Positions 7,665-13,140 of a stretch of DNA of 13,204 bases are shown here, in pieces. The DNA lies in assembly GCA_964574105.1 (NCBI GenBank), contig CAZNKH010000014.1, positions 1 to 13,204 of the forward strand. Reading direction: 5' to 3'. The stretch is from UBA9988 sp964574105. GTDB taxonomy: Bacteria > Patescibacteriota > Minisyncoccia > Phycocordibacterales > UBA9988. Below the pieces are notes generated by a model that saw only the letters and a program-made list of their open reading frames with translations, did not search any database and was not told where the DNA came from. Position 1 is the first letter of the stretch; each line of letters opens with the position of its first letter. The translations under genes were made by a program, and so were the position numbers.

Positions 7665-8843
7665 TCACTCATCCAACAAGGCGCCGCGAGTGTACTTGTT
7701 TGAGGGAGCCCAGAGCATCCATGAGTCAAGCCCCGCGTCATAGGTTGCCTTTATTTGTGCGCGTACCATATCTGCCGTGTAATCAGCACCAAGATCAAAG
7801 TCCTGTAACCATGGACGAATTTTTTCTGGTGTGGTACTTGCCGCGGCTGCGCGTGCCGTTCCTGCATCTAACACAAATTTTATAAGTTCGTATGGCACTG
7901 TGGCAGGCTTTCTCCACCCGTTAAAACCATTCGGGTAGTGCGAGGGATAGATCATCGGCGCCACATAGTCAAAGTACTCCAAGCCATTTTCCAAAATCTG
8001 CCCAATGTTCATATCAGAGGTCTCGGTGAGCACCATACCAAAGAGATCCCCCGAGACAGGCACACCAAGTTTCTCCTTGTATTCTGCAATAAAGGCGTAG
8101 TAACGGCGCACGGCATCCGCCTTGGTCTCTTCACTCGGTCGATAGTAAGGATAGCTTGCGTCAGATACGGGTCCATCGGAGGGGAAACGGATGTAATCAA
8201 AGTTGATTTCGTCAAAGCCGCGATCTGCCGCCTCTTGTGCAACGAGAAGGCTGTAGTCCCAAACCTCGGGAGCTGTGGTATCTAGCCAGGCAATTTTCTT
8301 ATTGTCTAACCAGATGTCTCCTGTTGAGGCACGCTTCACCGCCAAATCGGGGCGCTTGCGCGCAAGAAAGTCGTCTTGAAAGACGGCGACACGAGCAATC
8401 ACATAAATGTTCTTCTCATGCAGTTCAGCAATGAGTGCATCAATGTCTTTAATGCGCGACGGGTCAGCCGAGTCATAGCGCGCAAGCGCTGGATTATTGA
8501 CCGCAAAAGAGATATGCCCCGTATAGTCCTTCACATCAATCATGATGGCATTAATCTCTGTCTCTTCCACCAAGGTAATTAGTTCATCACGCATCGAGGG
8601 GGTTCCCGCAACCCAGCTCGACATATAGATTGCCTTTAATGGCTTTGGAGTTTCTATATGTTTTGGCTTTGGTGTGGGGAGCGGGATTGCCGGACTACTA
8701 CTCGCCAGAGCGAGTCCATCGTCGACCGAGTAGACGAGCGTTGTATTCATCCACGGAGCAACAAAAAAAAGGACTGCAAAGAGCGCAAGCCCTCCAAGAA
8801 AAATTAGATATTGGACGAGCGGTTCACTGAGACGCTTCTTCAT
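7665..8843 (-). CDS. Membrane-anchored DUF4015 putative glycoside hydrolase, 392 aa
   Basis: The N-terminus is a signal anchor (hydrophobic helix about 11-30), followed by a Ser/Pro/Lys-rich linker (about 48-68) that would span the wall region. From about residue 69 the sequence matches the DUF4015 putative glycosyl hydrolase family, a TIM-barrel type. AIYMSSW opens the domain, MIDVKDYTG (101-109) holds D103 and K105, VIARVAVFQDD is at 148-158, FDEINFDYIRFPSDG (210-224) carries conserved acids, and VAPMIYPSHY follows. It probably acts outside the cell on a glycan, though the substrate is unknown and no activity can be assigned from sequence. The start at 8843 overlaps the end of the small membrane protein gene by 20 nt, so the two are co-transcribed. 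A strong terminator follows. Confidence 0.85.
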   Translation of the reverse strand: MKKRLSEPLVQYLIFLGGLALFAVLFFVAPWMNTTLVYSVDDGLALASSSPAIPLPTPKPKHIETPKPLKAIYMSSWVAGTPSMRDELITLVEETEINAIMIDVKDYTGHISFAVNNPALARYDSADPSRIKDIDALIAELHEKNIYVIARVAVFQDDFLARKRPDLAVKRASTGDIWLDNKKIAWLDTTAPEVWDYSLLVAQEAADRGFDEINFDYIRFPSDGPVSDASYPYYRPSEETKADAVRRYYAFIAEYKEKLGVPVSGDLFGMVLTETSDMNIGQILENGLEYFDYVAPMIYPSHYPNGFNGWRKPATVPYELIKFVLDAGTARAAAASTTPEKIRPWLQDFDLGADYTADMVRAQIKATYDAGLDSWMLWAPSNKYTRGALLDE

Positions 8844-9129
8844 GCGGTGCTTTTGTCGGGTTTACAATTTCAGAAGCTATCTTTCCTGAATTAGAATCAT
8901 GAGACCGGGAGGAAGAGCGGCGTTTGGGAGTAGTCTTGTCGTGTCTATGCACACTGTGCCGTGACGGCTCGTAGGGCCAGAGGAGATTAACCGCAATAGC
9001 AAGTACCGTAAGACCGCAGATGACAAAAAAGAGATCCTTGATCCCCCGCGGGATACCGGCGTAGGGCATTACTAAAGTGATGAACCCCGCCGTAAAGAGT
9101 ATCCAGTTTTTCCACGATCGGATTGGCAT
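8824..9129 (-). CDS. Small two-helix membrane protein, unknown function, 101 aa
   Basis: I do not recognise a family. The protein has two hydrophobic helices (about 8-26 and 32-50) separated by a short loop containing GIPRGIKD, then a basic, Ser/Arg/Lys-rich hydrophilic tail of about 50 residues (SRHSVHRHDKTTPKRRSSSRS). The positive tail suggests that the C-terminus is cytoplasmic. It sits 32 nt after the preceding surface-protein gene and overlaps the DUF4015 gene by 20 nt, so it is probably part of the same envelope unit. A TATACT box ends 6 nt before its ATG, which would allow a separate leaderless transcript. The start gives an N-terminus of typical length before the first helix. Confidence 0.7.
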   Translation of the reverse strand: MPIRSWKNWILFTAGFITLVMPYAGIPRGIKDLFFVICGLTVLAIAVNLLWPYEPSRHSVHRHDKTTPKRRSSSRSHDSNSGKIASEIVNPTKAPHEEASQ

Positions 9130-9135
9130 AGAGGT

Positions 9136-9141
9136 AGTATA
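9136..9141 (-). promoter_or_regulatory. Possible -10 box (TATACT) before the small membrane protein
   Basis: TATACT on the minus strand ends 6 nt before the ATG at 9129, which would put the transcription start about at the A of the ATG. There is no TGn extension and no good -35, so it is less certain than the boxes at 7595 and 10102. It lies just downstream of the previous gene's stop. Confidence 0.4.
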
Positions 9142-9161
9142 CCGGAGAATACACTTTGATT

Positions 9162-10094
9162 CTAGTATCCAATGAGTTGGATTTCGCTACTTCGATTAAT
9201 ATCAAATTTTTTAGTGATTTGTAGGCTGGTAGTGTTGGTACTACTCGTCACTACAAATTGGTCATAGGTCGTCTTATAAAATTTCTCACCTGCTGTATTC
9301 TCTCCTTGGATCACATACTCCACCAAATACGAGCCGCTTTCTGTAGCACCAGAGTATACACCGCCATAGGTACCGGGATGTTCAAGGTCTTCAACAAGCG
9401 CAAGTGAGGTCTTTTCACCGTTTGGTGTCACAATGTTTGCAATCACCTGTGCGCCACTAATCGCTACAAAACCTTGAATAGAGACAGACTCACCAACAGT
9501 AATAGCAATGGAGACTCCCGCAGCGTTTCTCTCGATATGAGTACTCTGGGTGCTTGTCACCACAATCGGTGCATCGTGCACATCAATGGTGTATGGAACA
9601 GAAATACTCGTACTCGGATTCTCTACGGTCACACGATACTCACCGATCGTACTCACTCCTGGAGCAGTAATGGTTATGTGATAACTCCCATCGCTCTTCT
9701 TTTGGACTGTGTAGCGCTCTCCTTCTTTTGTATCGGCATTTCCTGTGTATGCTGTTGCAGTGTAGCTCGCCCCCTTCGGATCGGTCACCTTCATCACCAT
9801 ACCAACATTGGGAGTATCAAGAGTAAAGCGAACAGAAGTGGTCTTACCTACAGTAAAGAGCACACTCTCCAAGTCGTGTGGATTAATAGTACCACTCACT
9901 GAAGTCTCTAGCGCACGAGTACTTGTTGCCTGCTCCGCGGAATCTTGACGGAGAGAGGGTGGAGTAGAAGAGAGCGTGATCACCGCAAAGTAGCCTGCAA
10001 TACCAAGGAGTGCTACACCAAGCACCGCAACAATAGGGAGTAGTGCAAATCCACTTGTTCTGCAGAATCTTGACAGAGTAGAATAATCATCCAT
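9162..10094 (-). CDS. Membrane-anchored beta-rich surface protein with a prepilin-like N-terminus, 310 aa
   Basis: After 14 mostly polar residues with basic R9 and R12 comes SGFALLPIVAVLGVALLGIA (14-33). This looks like a class III (type IV pilin) signal, G15-F16 followed by a long helix, but proline replaces the usual glutamate at position +5. The rest is Ser/Thr/Val-rich and beta-strand-like, with apparent immunoglobulin-like modules at about 60-175 and 185-290. The second, with IVTPNGEKTSLAL and GTYGGVYSGATESGSYLVEY, resembles the beta-sandwich units often attached to secreted or von Willebrand A proteins. It is probably an exported, membrane-anchored surface or pseudopilin-related protein; no enzyme motif is seen. 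It is the first gene of a unit with the small membrane protein and the DUF4015 protein, and its promoter appears leaderless. Confidence 0.75.
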   Translation of the reverse strand: MDDYSTLSRFCRTSGFALLPIVAVLGVALLGIAGYFAVITLSSTPPSLRQDSAEQATSTRALETSVSGTINPHDLESVLFTVGKTTSVRFTLDTPNVGMVMKVTDPKGASYTATAYTGNADTKEGERYTVQKKSDGSYHITITAPGVSTIGEYRVTVENPSTSISVPYTIDVHDAPIVVTSTQSTHIERNAAGVSIAITVGESVSIQGFVAISGAQVIANIVTPNGEKTSLALVEDLEHPGTYGGVYSGATESGSYLVEYVIQGENTAGEKFYKTTYDQFVVTSSTNTTSLQITKKFDINRSSEIQLIGY

Positions 10095-10101
10095 GTATTA
10101 A

Positions 10102-10107
10102 AGTGTA
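10102..10107 (-). promoter_or_regulatory. -10 box (TACACT, extended TGC) for the surface-protein gene
   Basis: TGCTACACT on the minus strand ends 7 nt before the ATG at 10094, so transcription would begin at or next to the start codon. The extended TGn motif is present. It lies just after the terminator of the upstream small gene, the same arrangement as at 7595-7650. Confidence 0.55.
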
Positions 10108-10112
10108 GCACA

Positions 10113-10160
10113 CATAAAGAAACAGAAACTCCTGTCCGAAGTGAGACTTCGAACAGGAGT
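10113..10160 (-). terminator. Rho-independent terminator after the small Cys-containing gene
   Basis: A 14-bp stem (10128-10141 with 10147-10160) closes a 5-nt loop. The one non-Watson-Crick position is a G-U pair when transcribed from the minus strand but a mismatch from the plus strand. A T-rich tail (TTTCTGTTTCTTT) follows only on the minus strand. It begins 5 nt after the TGA of the gene ending at 10166. Confidence 0.85.
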
Positions 10161-10165
10161 GAGGA

Positions 10166-10342
10166 TCAGGGACAAATAGAGCTGACAATGTCCATCACGT
10201 TCATAGGTTCGCATCGCCTACATCTGTGCAAGTGTTTTGCCTCCAAGGAGTGTCTCCACAAACGGCCCCGGCCGATCTCCTTCTGCATCCGTGGAACACT
10301 CGCAATACCCGTCAAATACTTGCGCGCCTCTAGAAGATCCAT
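10166..10342 (-). CDS. Small Cys-containing protein, unknown function, 58 aa
   Basis: I do not recognise the family. The N-terminus MDLLEARKYLTG is helix-like, and the C-terminal part HLHRCRRCEPMN carries an HLxxCxxC pattern (H38, C41, C44) plus a third cysteine at 57. The HLxxCxxC pattern recalls zinc-binding anti-sigma-type helices, but the protein is too short to claim that. The start at 10342 is chosen because it has the only textbook Shine-Dalgarno in the window, GAGGAG at 10349-10354 with a 6-nt spacer. A start 21 nt further upstream (10363) would place that site inside the gene. A strong terminator follows the stop directly, so this is a stand-alone transcription unit. Real expression is likely from these flanking signals, while the function is unknown. 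Confidence 0.6.
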   Translation of the reverse strand: MDLLEARKYLTGIASVPRMQKEIGRGRLWRHSLEAKHLHRCRRCEPMNVMDIVSSICP

Positions 10343-10348
10343 CTCTTT

Positions 10349-10354
10349 CTCCTC
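10349..10354 (-). promoter_or_regulatory. Shine-Dalgarno GAGGAG that fixes the start at 10342
   Basis: GAGGAG on the minus strand lies 6 nt before the ATG. It is notable because the other genes here have no evident ribosome-binding site. Confidence 0.7.
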
Positions 10355-10365
10355 TATACACAAAA

Positions 10366-10509
10366 ATCAACCCAGCAATCGTTGGTTATGCTGTATATAC
10401 TGCACTACAAGAGTATGCATCCGTCGATCTCATCTGTAAGCACTTGACGCTTAACAAGTCTTTTATGGTGCAATTATTTGACGAAATCCGAACTTTTTTT
10501 GAATGAAAC
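10366..10509 (+). pseudogene. Possible 3' remnant of a protein gene on the plus strand
   Basis: The frame ending at the TGA at 10507-10509 encodes a protein-like stretch: INPAIVGYAVYTALQEYA, then LICKHLTLNKSFMVQLFDEI and RTFFE. It looks amphipathic and well composed. It has no plausible start: upstream the frame runs antisense through the small gene ending at 10166 and gives low-complexity Ser/Pro-rich sequence. One reading is a truncated C-terminal fragment left by rearrangement. It could also be chance. No family recognised. Confidence 0.25.
10389..10404. promoter_or_regulatory. Near-palindrome TGCTGTATATACTGCA, possible operator/promoter
   Basis: A 16-bp inverted repeat centred on TATA, with one mismatched pair. 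It lies about 35 nt upstream of the Shine-Dalgarno of the 58-aa gene and contains TATATA and TATACT on the plus strand and TATATA and TATACA on the minus strand. It could hold a -10 box and a dimeric repressor site. The link to that gene is inferred from position only. Confidence 0.25.
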
Positions 10510-10526
10510 TGATGGCGCGCCACAAA

Positions 10527-11984
10527 TTATTTTTCAATCCTAATACTTTCTACAATTTCTCGAACAAGTTTAAGAGTAAAGTCAGTATTTTCACCCCTGC
10601 GATATTCTTCAAGATCACCAGTATAAACTCCATAAGAGTTTGTCAGCACATCAAACCTCTTATCATCAACATAAAATGCGTACTCTTTTCTAAGACTATT
10701 TGTTATTGGCCTTTGACCATAATATCGAATAAGCATTTTAGTGTTACCAACAATAGCAATCTCGCAATACTGTCCACCAAAAGAACATTGAATTTGTCCC
10801 GTGTTCCCTTGCGTCAAAATATTCTTTTCTTTCGTCCAGCGTCCCTGTGAAGCTAGCGGCCCCAAACAAGGCCCTTCGCATTCCGCGGCTTCTTTCTCTG
10901 CTCGTACTATATCTGTCAATGTATTGACCTCTAAGCGTATCGCATCATTGTTGTCGTTTGGAAATTTCAAGATTCTTGTGTTTGGATCATATTTCGGTAC
11001 GCCAAAAGCTGATGGATAACTAAAACTTATTCCCAAATCAGCATCCCTAAATACATTTCTATCCTTGAAATAATTTTCATAGATAGAAGCCGCTTTATTT
11101 GCATTATAAGTTTGGAGTGAAGCAACTAAAGAATTCACTTCTTTGCTTAATTGAGTAGAATCAAACTCACTAAAAGCGGCTTCGATTAAATCTTTTTCTT
11201 TGTGATTTACACAGCCAGAAAGTTTTTTAGATAAGCGATAATCACTACCACCATAATAAAATTGTGTTATGCAAAAACCATTACTTTGAATGTCGGGAAC
11301 ATCAACTTTGAGCGTCAGTGAGCCGTAGATTGAATTTTGCAATCTCCAAGCATAGCTCCTGGAAAGATCAATAGGTGATGTGATATTTGGCCGCGAATCG
11401 TTAAGTGGAATCCACCCTCCGTCTTGAGAGACTTTCTTCTGTGAAATATTCAGAAAGGTAGGGATAGAATTACAATCACCAAAATTGTATGCGCCATTCT
11501 GTCTAAATATATCCTGACCATTAGCGGATTTTGGTTCTTCTCCACCAGCTAAATATTTTTTCTGCGTCTCGCAAGAAGCTTTAATATCTACCCCCATTGA
11601 TATACCCTCTTTTTCAAATTACGCCGGATAAAGTCTGTGTTCCGTAAAAGAGACTAATTTTACATTTGGCTGATTTGAAAAAGTAATTTCTCTAAGAATT
11701 TGTGTAGAGGAAAAATCATTCTTAATCGTTGCTTTTCCCCAATTTTTCGGCGCATAGAAAGAAATGCCGAGTTCATCATCTTCAAAATTACCAGCTTGCA
11801 TCTGTGGAGTAGAAGCCTTTGTATTATTTTCTGTGTCGCTGATTGGATTAGCTGTGGGTTGAGTTAGCTTATTTTCAAAAAAATAAATACCGCCAATAAT
11901 TAAAAATACTAGAACAACAGAACTAATACCAAGCGGTAATTTATTTTTTTGAAAAAAGTTTTGTGGAACTGGTTGTTATTCCAT
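10527..11984 (-). pseudogene. Membrane-anchored protein with two LGISF-type repeats, interrupted by two in-frame TAA codons
   Basis: One continuous reading frame of 485 codons plus a stop starts with ATG GAA TAA CAA and is cut again by TAA at 11619-11621. No frameshift is needed to join the parts. The first stop is at 11976-11978. Between the stops lies a membrane anchor (LPLGISSVVLVFLIIGGIYFF, broken only by length limits here) and a Thr/Asn/Pro-rich linker. Then comes DDELGISFYAPKNWG at about codon 69, and a similar DADLGISFSYPSAFG at about codon 315. This is the signature of a repeated PsbP-like or lipoprotein-type domain seen in uncharacterised Patescibacteria surface proteins. The C-terminal part from the ATG at 11597 is an intact 356-codon frame with six or more cysteines. 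The gene is clearly more AT-rich than its neighbours. It is either a decaying gene, possibly acquired, or one whose TAA codons are read through. Function unknown. Confidence 0.65.
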
Positions 11985-12011
11985 TGGAGTATTTAAATTG
12001 TTGATATTATG

Positions 12012-12040
12012 ATGTTACACCAAAATTTAAGAAATATCAA
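12012..12040 (-). promoter_or_regulatory. Promoter candidate for the interrupted gene (TTGATA-17-TAACAT)
   Basis: On the minus strand a TTGATA -35 (12035-12040) and a TAACAT -10 (12012-12017) are separated by 17 nt. The expected start near 12005 gives a leader of about 20 nt before the ATG at 11984, without a Shine-Dalgarno. An intact promoter in front of a broken gene suggests recent inactivation. Confidence 0.45.
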
Positions 12041-12056
12041 ATTCGTAGACGAATTT
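12039..12056. repeat. Short AT-rich hairpin
   Basis: AAATTCG and CGAATTT form a perfect 7-bp inverted repeat around the loop TAGA. It overlaps the -35 region of the interrupted gene by two bases. It is followed by TTATTT on the plus strand. Too weak for a confident terminator. Confidence 0.3.
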
Positions 12057-12060
12057 ATTT

Positions 12061-12175
12061 GTAGCGGCGCGTTTCTGAAAAAATGGCGATGGGAGCGAGG
12101 GCGCGGCGAGCCAGTGTTTCCGTTCTCTGCCGTGCTTTGCGCCGCCCACTCCGCCGTTGGTTCAAAACCGACAAG
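12061..12175. other. GC-rich non-coding islet between tRNA-Leu and the interrupted gene
   Basis: About 115 nt rich in GCG, GCC and GGC, bordered on the left by AT-rich DNA and on the right by tRNA-Leu. It contains partly complementary segments (GGGCGCGGCG near 12100 and CGCCGCCC near 12141) that could fold. No gene is supported on either strand: the plus-strand frame through it continues antisense into the tRNA. It may be a structured RNA, a repeat or a recombination remnant; none is proven. Confidence 0.3.
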
Positions 12176-12183
12176 TTCTATTC

Positions 12184-12270
12184 TGGTGCCGAAGAGAGGA
12201 CTTGAACCTCCACGAGATTACTCCCACAGCGCTCTGAACGCTGCGTGTCTACCAATTCCACCACTTCGGC
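12184..12270 (-). tRNA. tRNA-Leu (CAG), CCA encoded
   Basis: On the minus strand the gene folds as a class II tRNA. The acceptor GCCGAAG (12264-12270) pairs with CTTCGGC (12188-12194). The D-arm has GGTAGAC, the anticodon stem CAGCG/CGCTG encloses the loop TTCAGAG (anticodon CAG), a long variable arm with GGGAG follows, and the T-arm has GGTTCAAGTCC. The discriminator A and CCA are encoded at 12187-12184. Confidence 0.97.
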
Positions 12271-12280
12271 ATTCATAGAA

Positions 12281-12310
12281 AGTGTACACCGCAATAGGCA
12301 TTATAATCAA
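12281..12310 (-). promoter_or_regulatory. Promoter for tRNA-Leu (TTGATT-18-TACACT)
   Basis: On the minus strand a -35 TTGATT (12305-12310) and a -10 TACACT (12281-12286) have 18-nt spacing. The predicted start lies a few nt before the tRNA 5' end at 12270. The -10 matches the TAYACT style of other promoters here. Confidence 0.55.
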
Positions 12311-12315
12311 TCATG

Positions 12316-12324
12316 TGCTATACT
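12316..12324 (+). promoter_or_regulatory. Extended -10 (TGCTATACT) for the small Cys-rich gene
   Basis: TGC at 12316-12318 precedes TATACT at 12319-12324. The start codon at 12365 is 40 nt further on, giving a leader of about 34 nt with no Shine-Dalgarno. No good -35 is visible. It is divergent from and close to the tRNA-Leu promoter. Confidence 0.5.
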
Positions 12325-12364
12325 GGAGACAGGTCGCTTTTACTGGTTTTAATTTAAACACTAT

Positions 12365-12580
12365 ATGAACTGTAAAACATGTGGCGGAGCCACAGCAGGA
12401 TACAAGTGTGATGTGTGTAGTGAGGAATGCTTGGAACACGACGCCGCACACGCCTGTGGAGCAGACCACTGCGCTCCTAAGTGTGCCGCTTGTAACGAGT
12501 CGGAGACTAAGTGCTCTTGTGCGCCATCCGCACCAGCGGATCCTGAGGCGTCCGCAACTCCTGAAGCTCCAGCGGTATAA
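12365..12580 (+). CDS. Small Cys-rich putative zinc-binding protein, 71 aa
   Basis: The first 51 residues carry eleven cysteines and several histidines in zinc-ribbon-like pairs: CKTC (3-6), CDVC (15-18), then C22, H25, H29, C31, H35, C36, C40, C43, C49 and C51. The last 20 residues are an Ala/Pro/Glu-rich disordered tail. This pattern resembles short Cys-rich proteins common in CPR genomes that have no assigned function; metal binding is likely from the residues alone. It has its own promoter candidate and shares a terminator with the convergent SpeD-like gene. The start is the first ATG, directly before the first CxxC. Confidence 0.75.
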   Translation: MNCKTCGGATAGYKCDVCSEECLEHDAAHACGADHCAPKCAACNESETKCSCAPSAPADPEASATPEAPAV

Positions 12581-12599
12581 GAACCGTACAAATGCAACA

Positions 12600-12633
12600 A
12601 ATAACCCCGACAAATGCGTCGGGGTTATTTTCG
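12600..12633. terminator. Bidirectional terminator between convergent genes
   Basis: A perfect 12-bp stem (AATAACCCCGAC at 12600-12611 and GTCGGGGTTATT at 12618-12629) has a 6-nt loop. The plus-strand tail is TTATTTT, and the minus-strand side is TTATTTG, weaker. It lies 20 nt after the Cys-rich gene, and its right arm includes the TAA of the SpeD-like gene (12625-12627). Confidence 0.85.
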
Positions 12634-13011
12634 TAGTATAGTGCGAGCTGTTACATCTTGCGCGTTAAAAAATTGTTTAGAAAAATCAATCACCATCTGC
12701 GGTTCGTAGTAGGCACAGGAGAACACATCAATGTATGCGGCGTTGGTAGCGTTGGCAAAGTGCCCCGAGACCAGTGAGGTTTCAATTAGCTGAACGAGTG
12801 AGTAGCCAGCGATCTCCTCTTTCTCGCCAAAGTGCACAATTATCGGCTCACCAAAGCGCGTCACTTTGATGAGCTTGCAGAGCTCCTCTGTGTATTGCCG
12901 AATCTTTTCTGCACTCCGAATGAACTCACCATTACATCCATGCAAGTCAATACTAGTGAGAATGCCCCAGCTCCCTTCGCGATCGTAACGGTGTGATGTA
13001 ATTATCTCCAT
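12625..13011 (-). CDS. SpeD-like (AdoMet decarboxylase family) pyruvoyl-dependent decarboxylase, 128 aa
   Basis: The length and motif order fit the short prokaryotic AdoMet decarboxylase (SpeD) fold. ILTSIDLHGCN (17-27) corresponds to the first strand and YGC motif of SpeD. The core IETSLVSGH (76-84) aligns with the self-cleavage site ESHxSxH, so S79 would become the pyruvoyl group. H84 corresponds to the processing histidine, and C99 in YIDVFSC (93-99), exactly 15 residues after it, to the catalytic cysteine. The histidine after the cleavage serine is L80, and the TWPE segment after H84 is replaced by FANA, so the substrate may differ from AdoMet. SpeD relatives with arginine or ornithine decarboxylase activity have been reported in bacteria, including CPR. 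The product is then a polyamine or its precursor (inference). A -10 box TACAAT 9 nt upstream suggests a leaderless mRNA. No speE-type neighbour is visible here. Confidence 0.75.
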   Translation of the reverse strand: MEIITSHRYDREGSWGILTSIDLHGCNGEFIRSAEKIRQYTEELCKLIKVTRFGEPIIVHFGEKEEIAGYSLVQLIETSLVSGHFANATNAAYIDVFSCAYYEPQMVIDFSKQFFNAQDVTARTILRK

Positions 13012-13020
13012 CGCGTGTGC

Positions 13021-13048
13021 ATTGTAACAAACACACCCCCCACAGCAA
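13021..13048 (-). promoter_or_regulatory. Promoter for the SpeD-like gene (TTGCTG-16-TACAAT)
   Basis: A -35 TTGCTG (13043-13048) and a -10 TACAAT (13021-13026) are spaced by 16 nt on the minus strand. The -10 ends 9 nt before the ATG at 13011, leaving almost no leader. Confidence 0.6.
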
Positions 13049-13084
13049 TAGTGTAGGATTAAAATTGTTTATAACTGTATCGGT

Positions 13085-13113
13085 TTGTCCGTATGAGACT
13101 TTTCTGTTATAGT
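13085..13113 (+). promoter_or_regulatory. Promoter for tRNA-Ile (TTGTCC-17-TATAGT)
   Basis: A -35 TTGTCC (13085-13090) and a -10 TATAGT (13108-13113) have ideal 17-nt spacing. The expected start near 13120 is about 20 nt before the tRNA. Confidence 0.7.
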
Positions 13114-13140
13114 TTTCGCGAACACGCAAGTACGATCAGA

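Noticed and set aside
7586..7741. N-terminal extension of the VirD4-like gene to 7741
   Set aside because: It would run through the terminator hairpin, the -10 box and the end of the DUF4015 gene. The extra residues look unrelated to the family.
10389..10404. LexA (SOS) box
   Set aside because: It shares CTGTATATA with the E. coli site, but the second half-site is not at the right spacing, and no SOS gene is adjacent.
10527..11984. General recoding of TAA as a sense codon in this organism
   Set aside because: TAA ends the Cys-rich gene at 12580, the SpeD-like gene at 12625 and this gene itself, each next to sensible termini or a terminator.
12009..12278. Plus-strand frame of 89 codons across the GC-rich islet and tRNA-Leu
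   Set aside because: Its second half is the antisense of tRNA-Leu (RGLEPPRDYSHSA type), a well-known spurious translation.
12311..12613. Minus-strand frames opposite the Cys-rich small gene
   Set aside because: They are shadows of the plus-strand zinc-binding-type gene and lie over its promoter and terminator.
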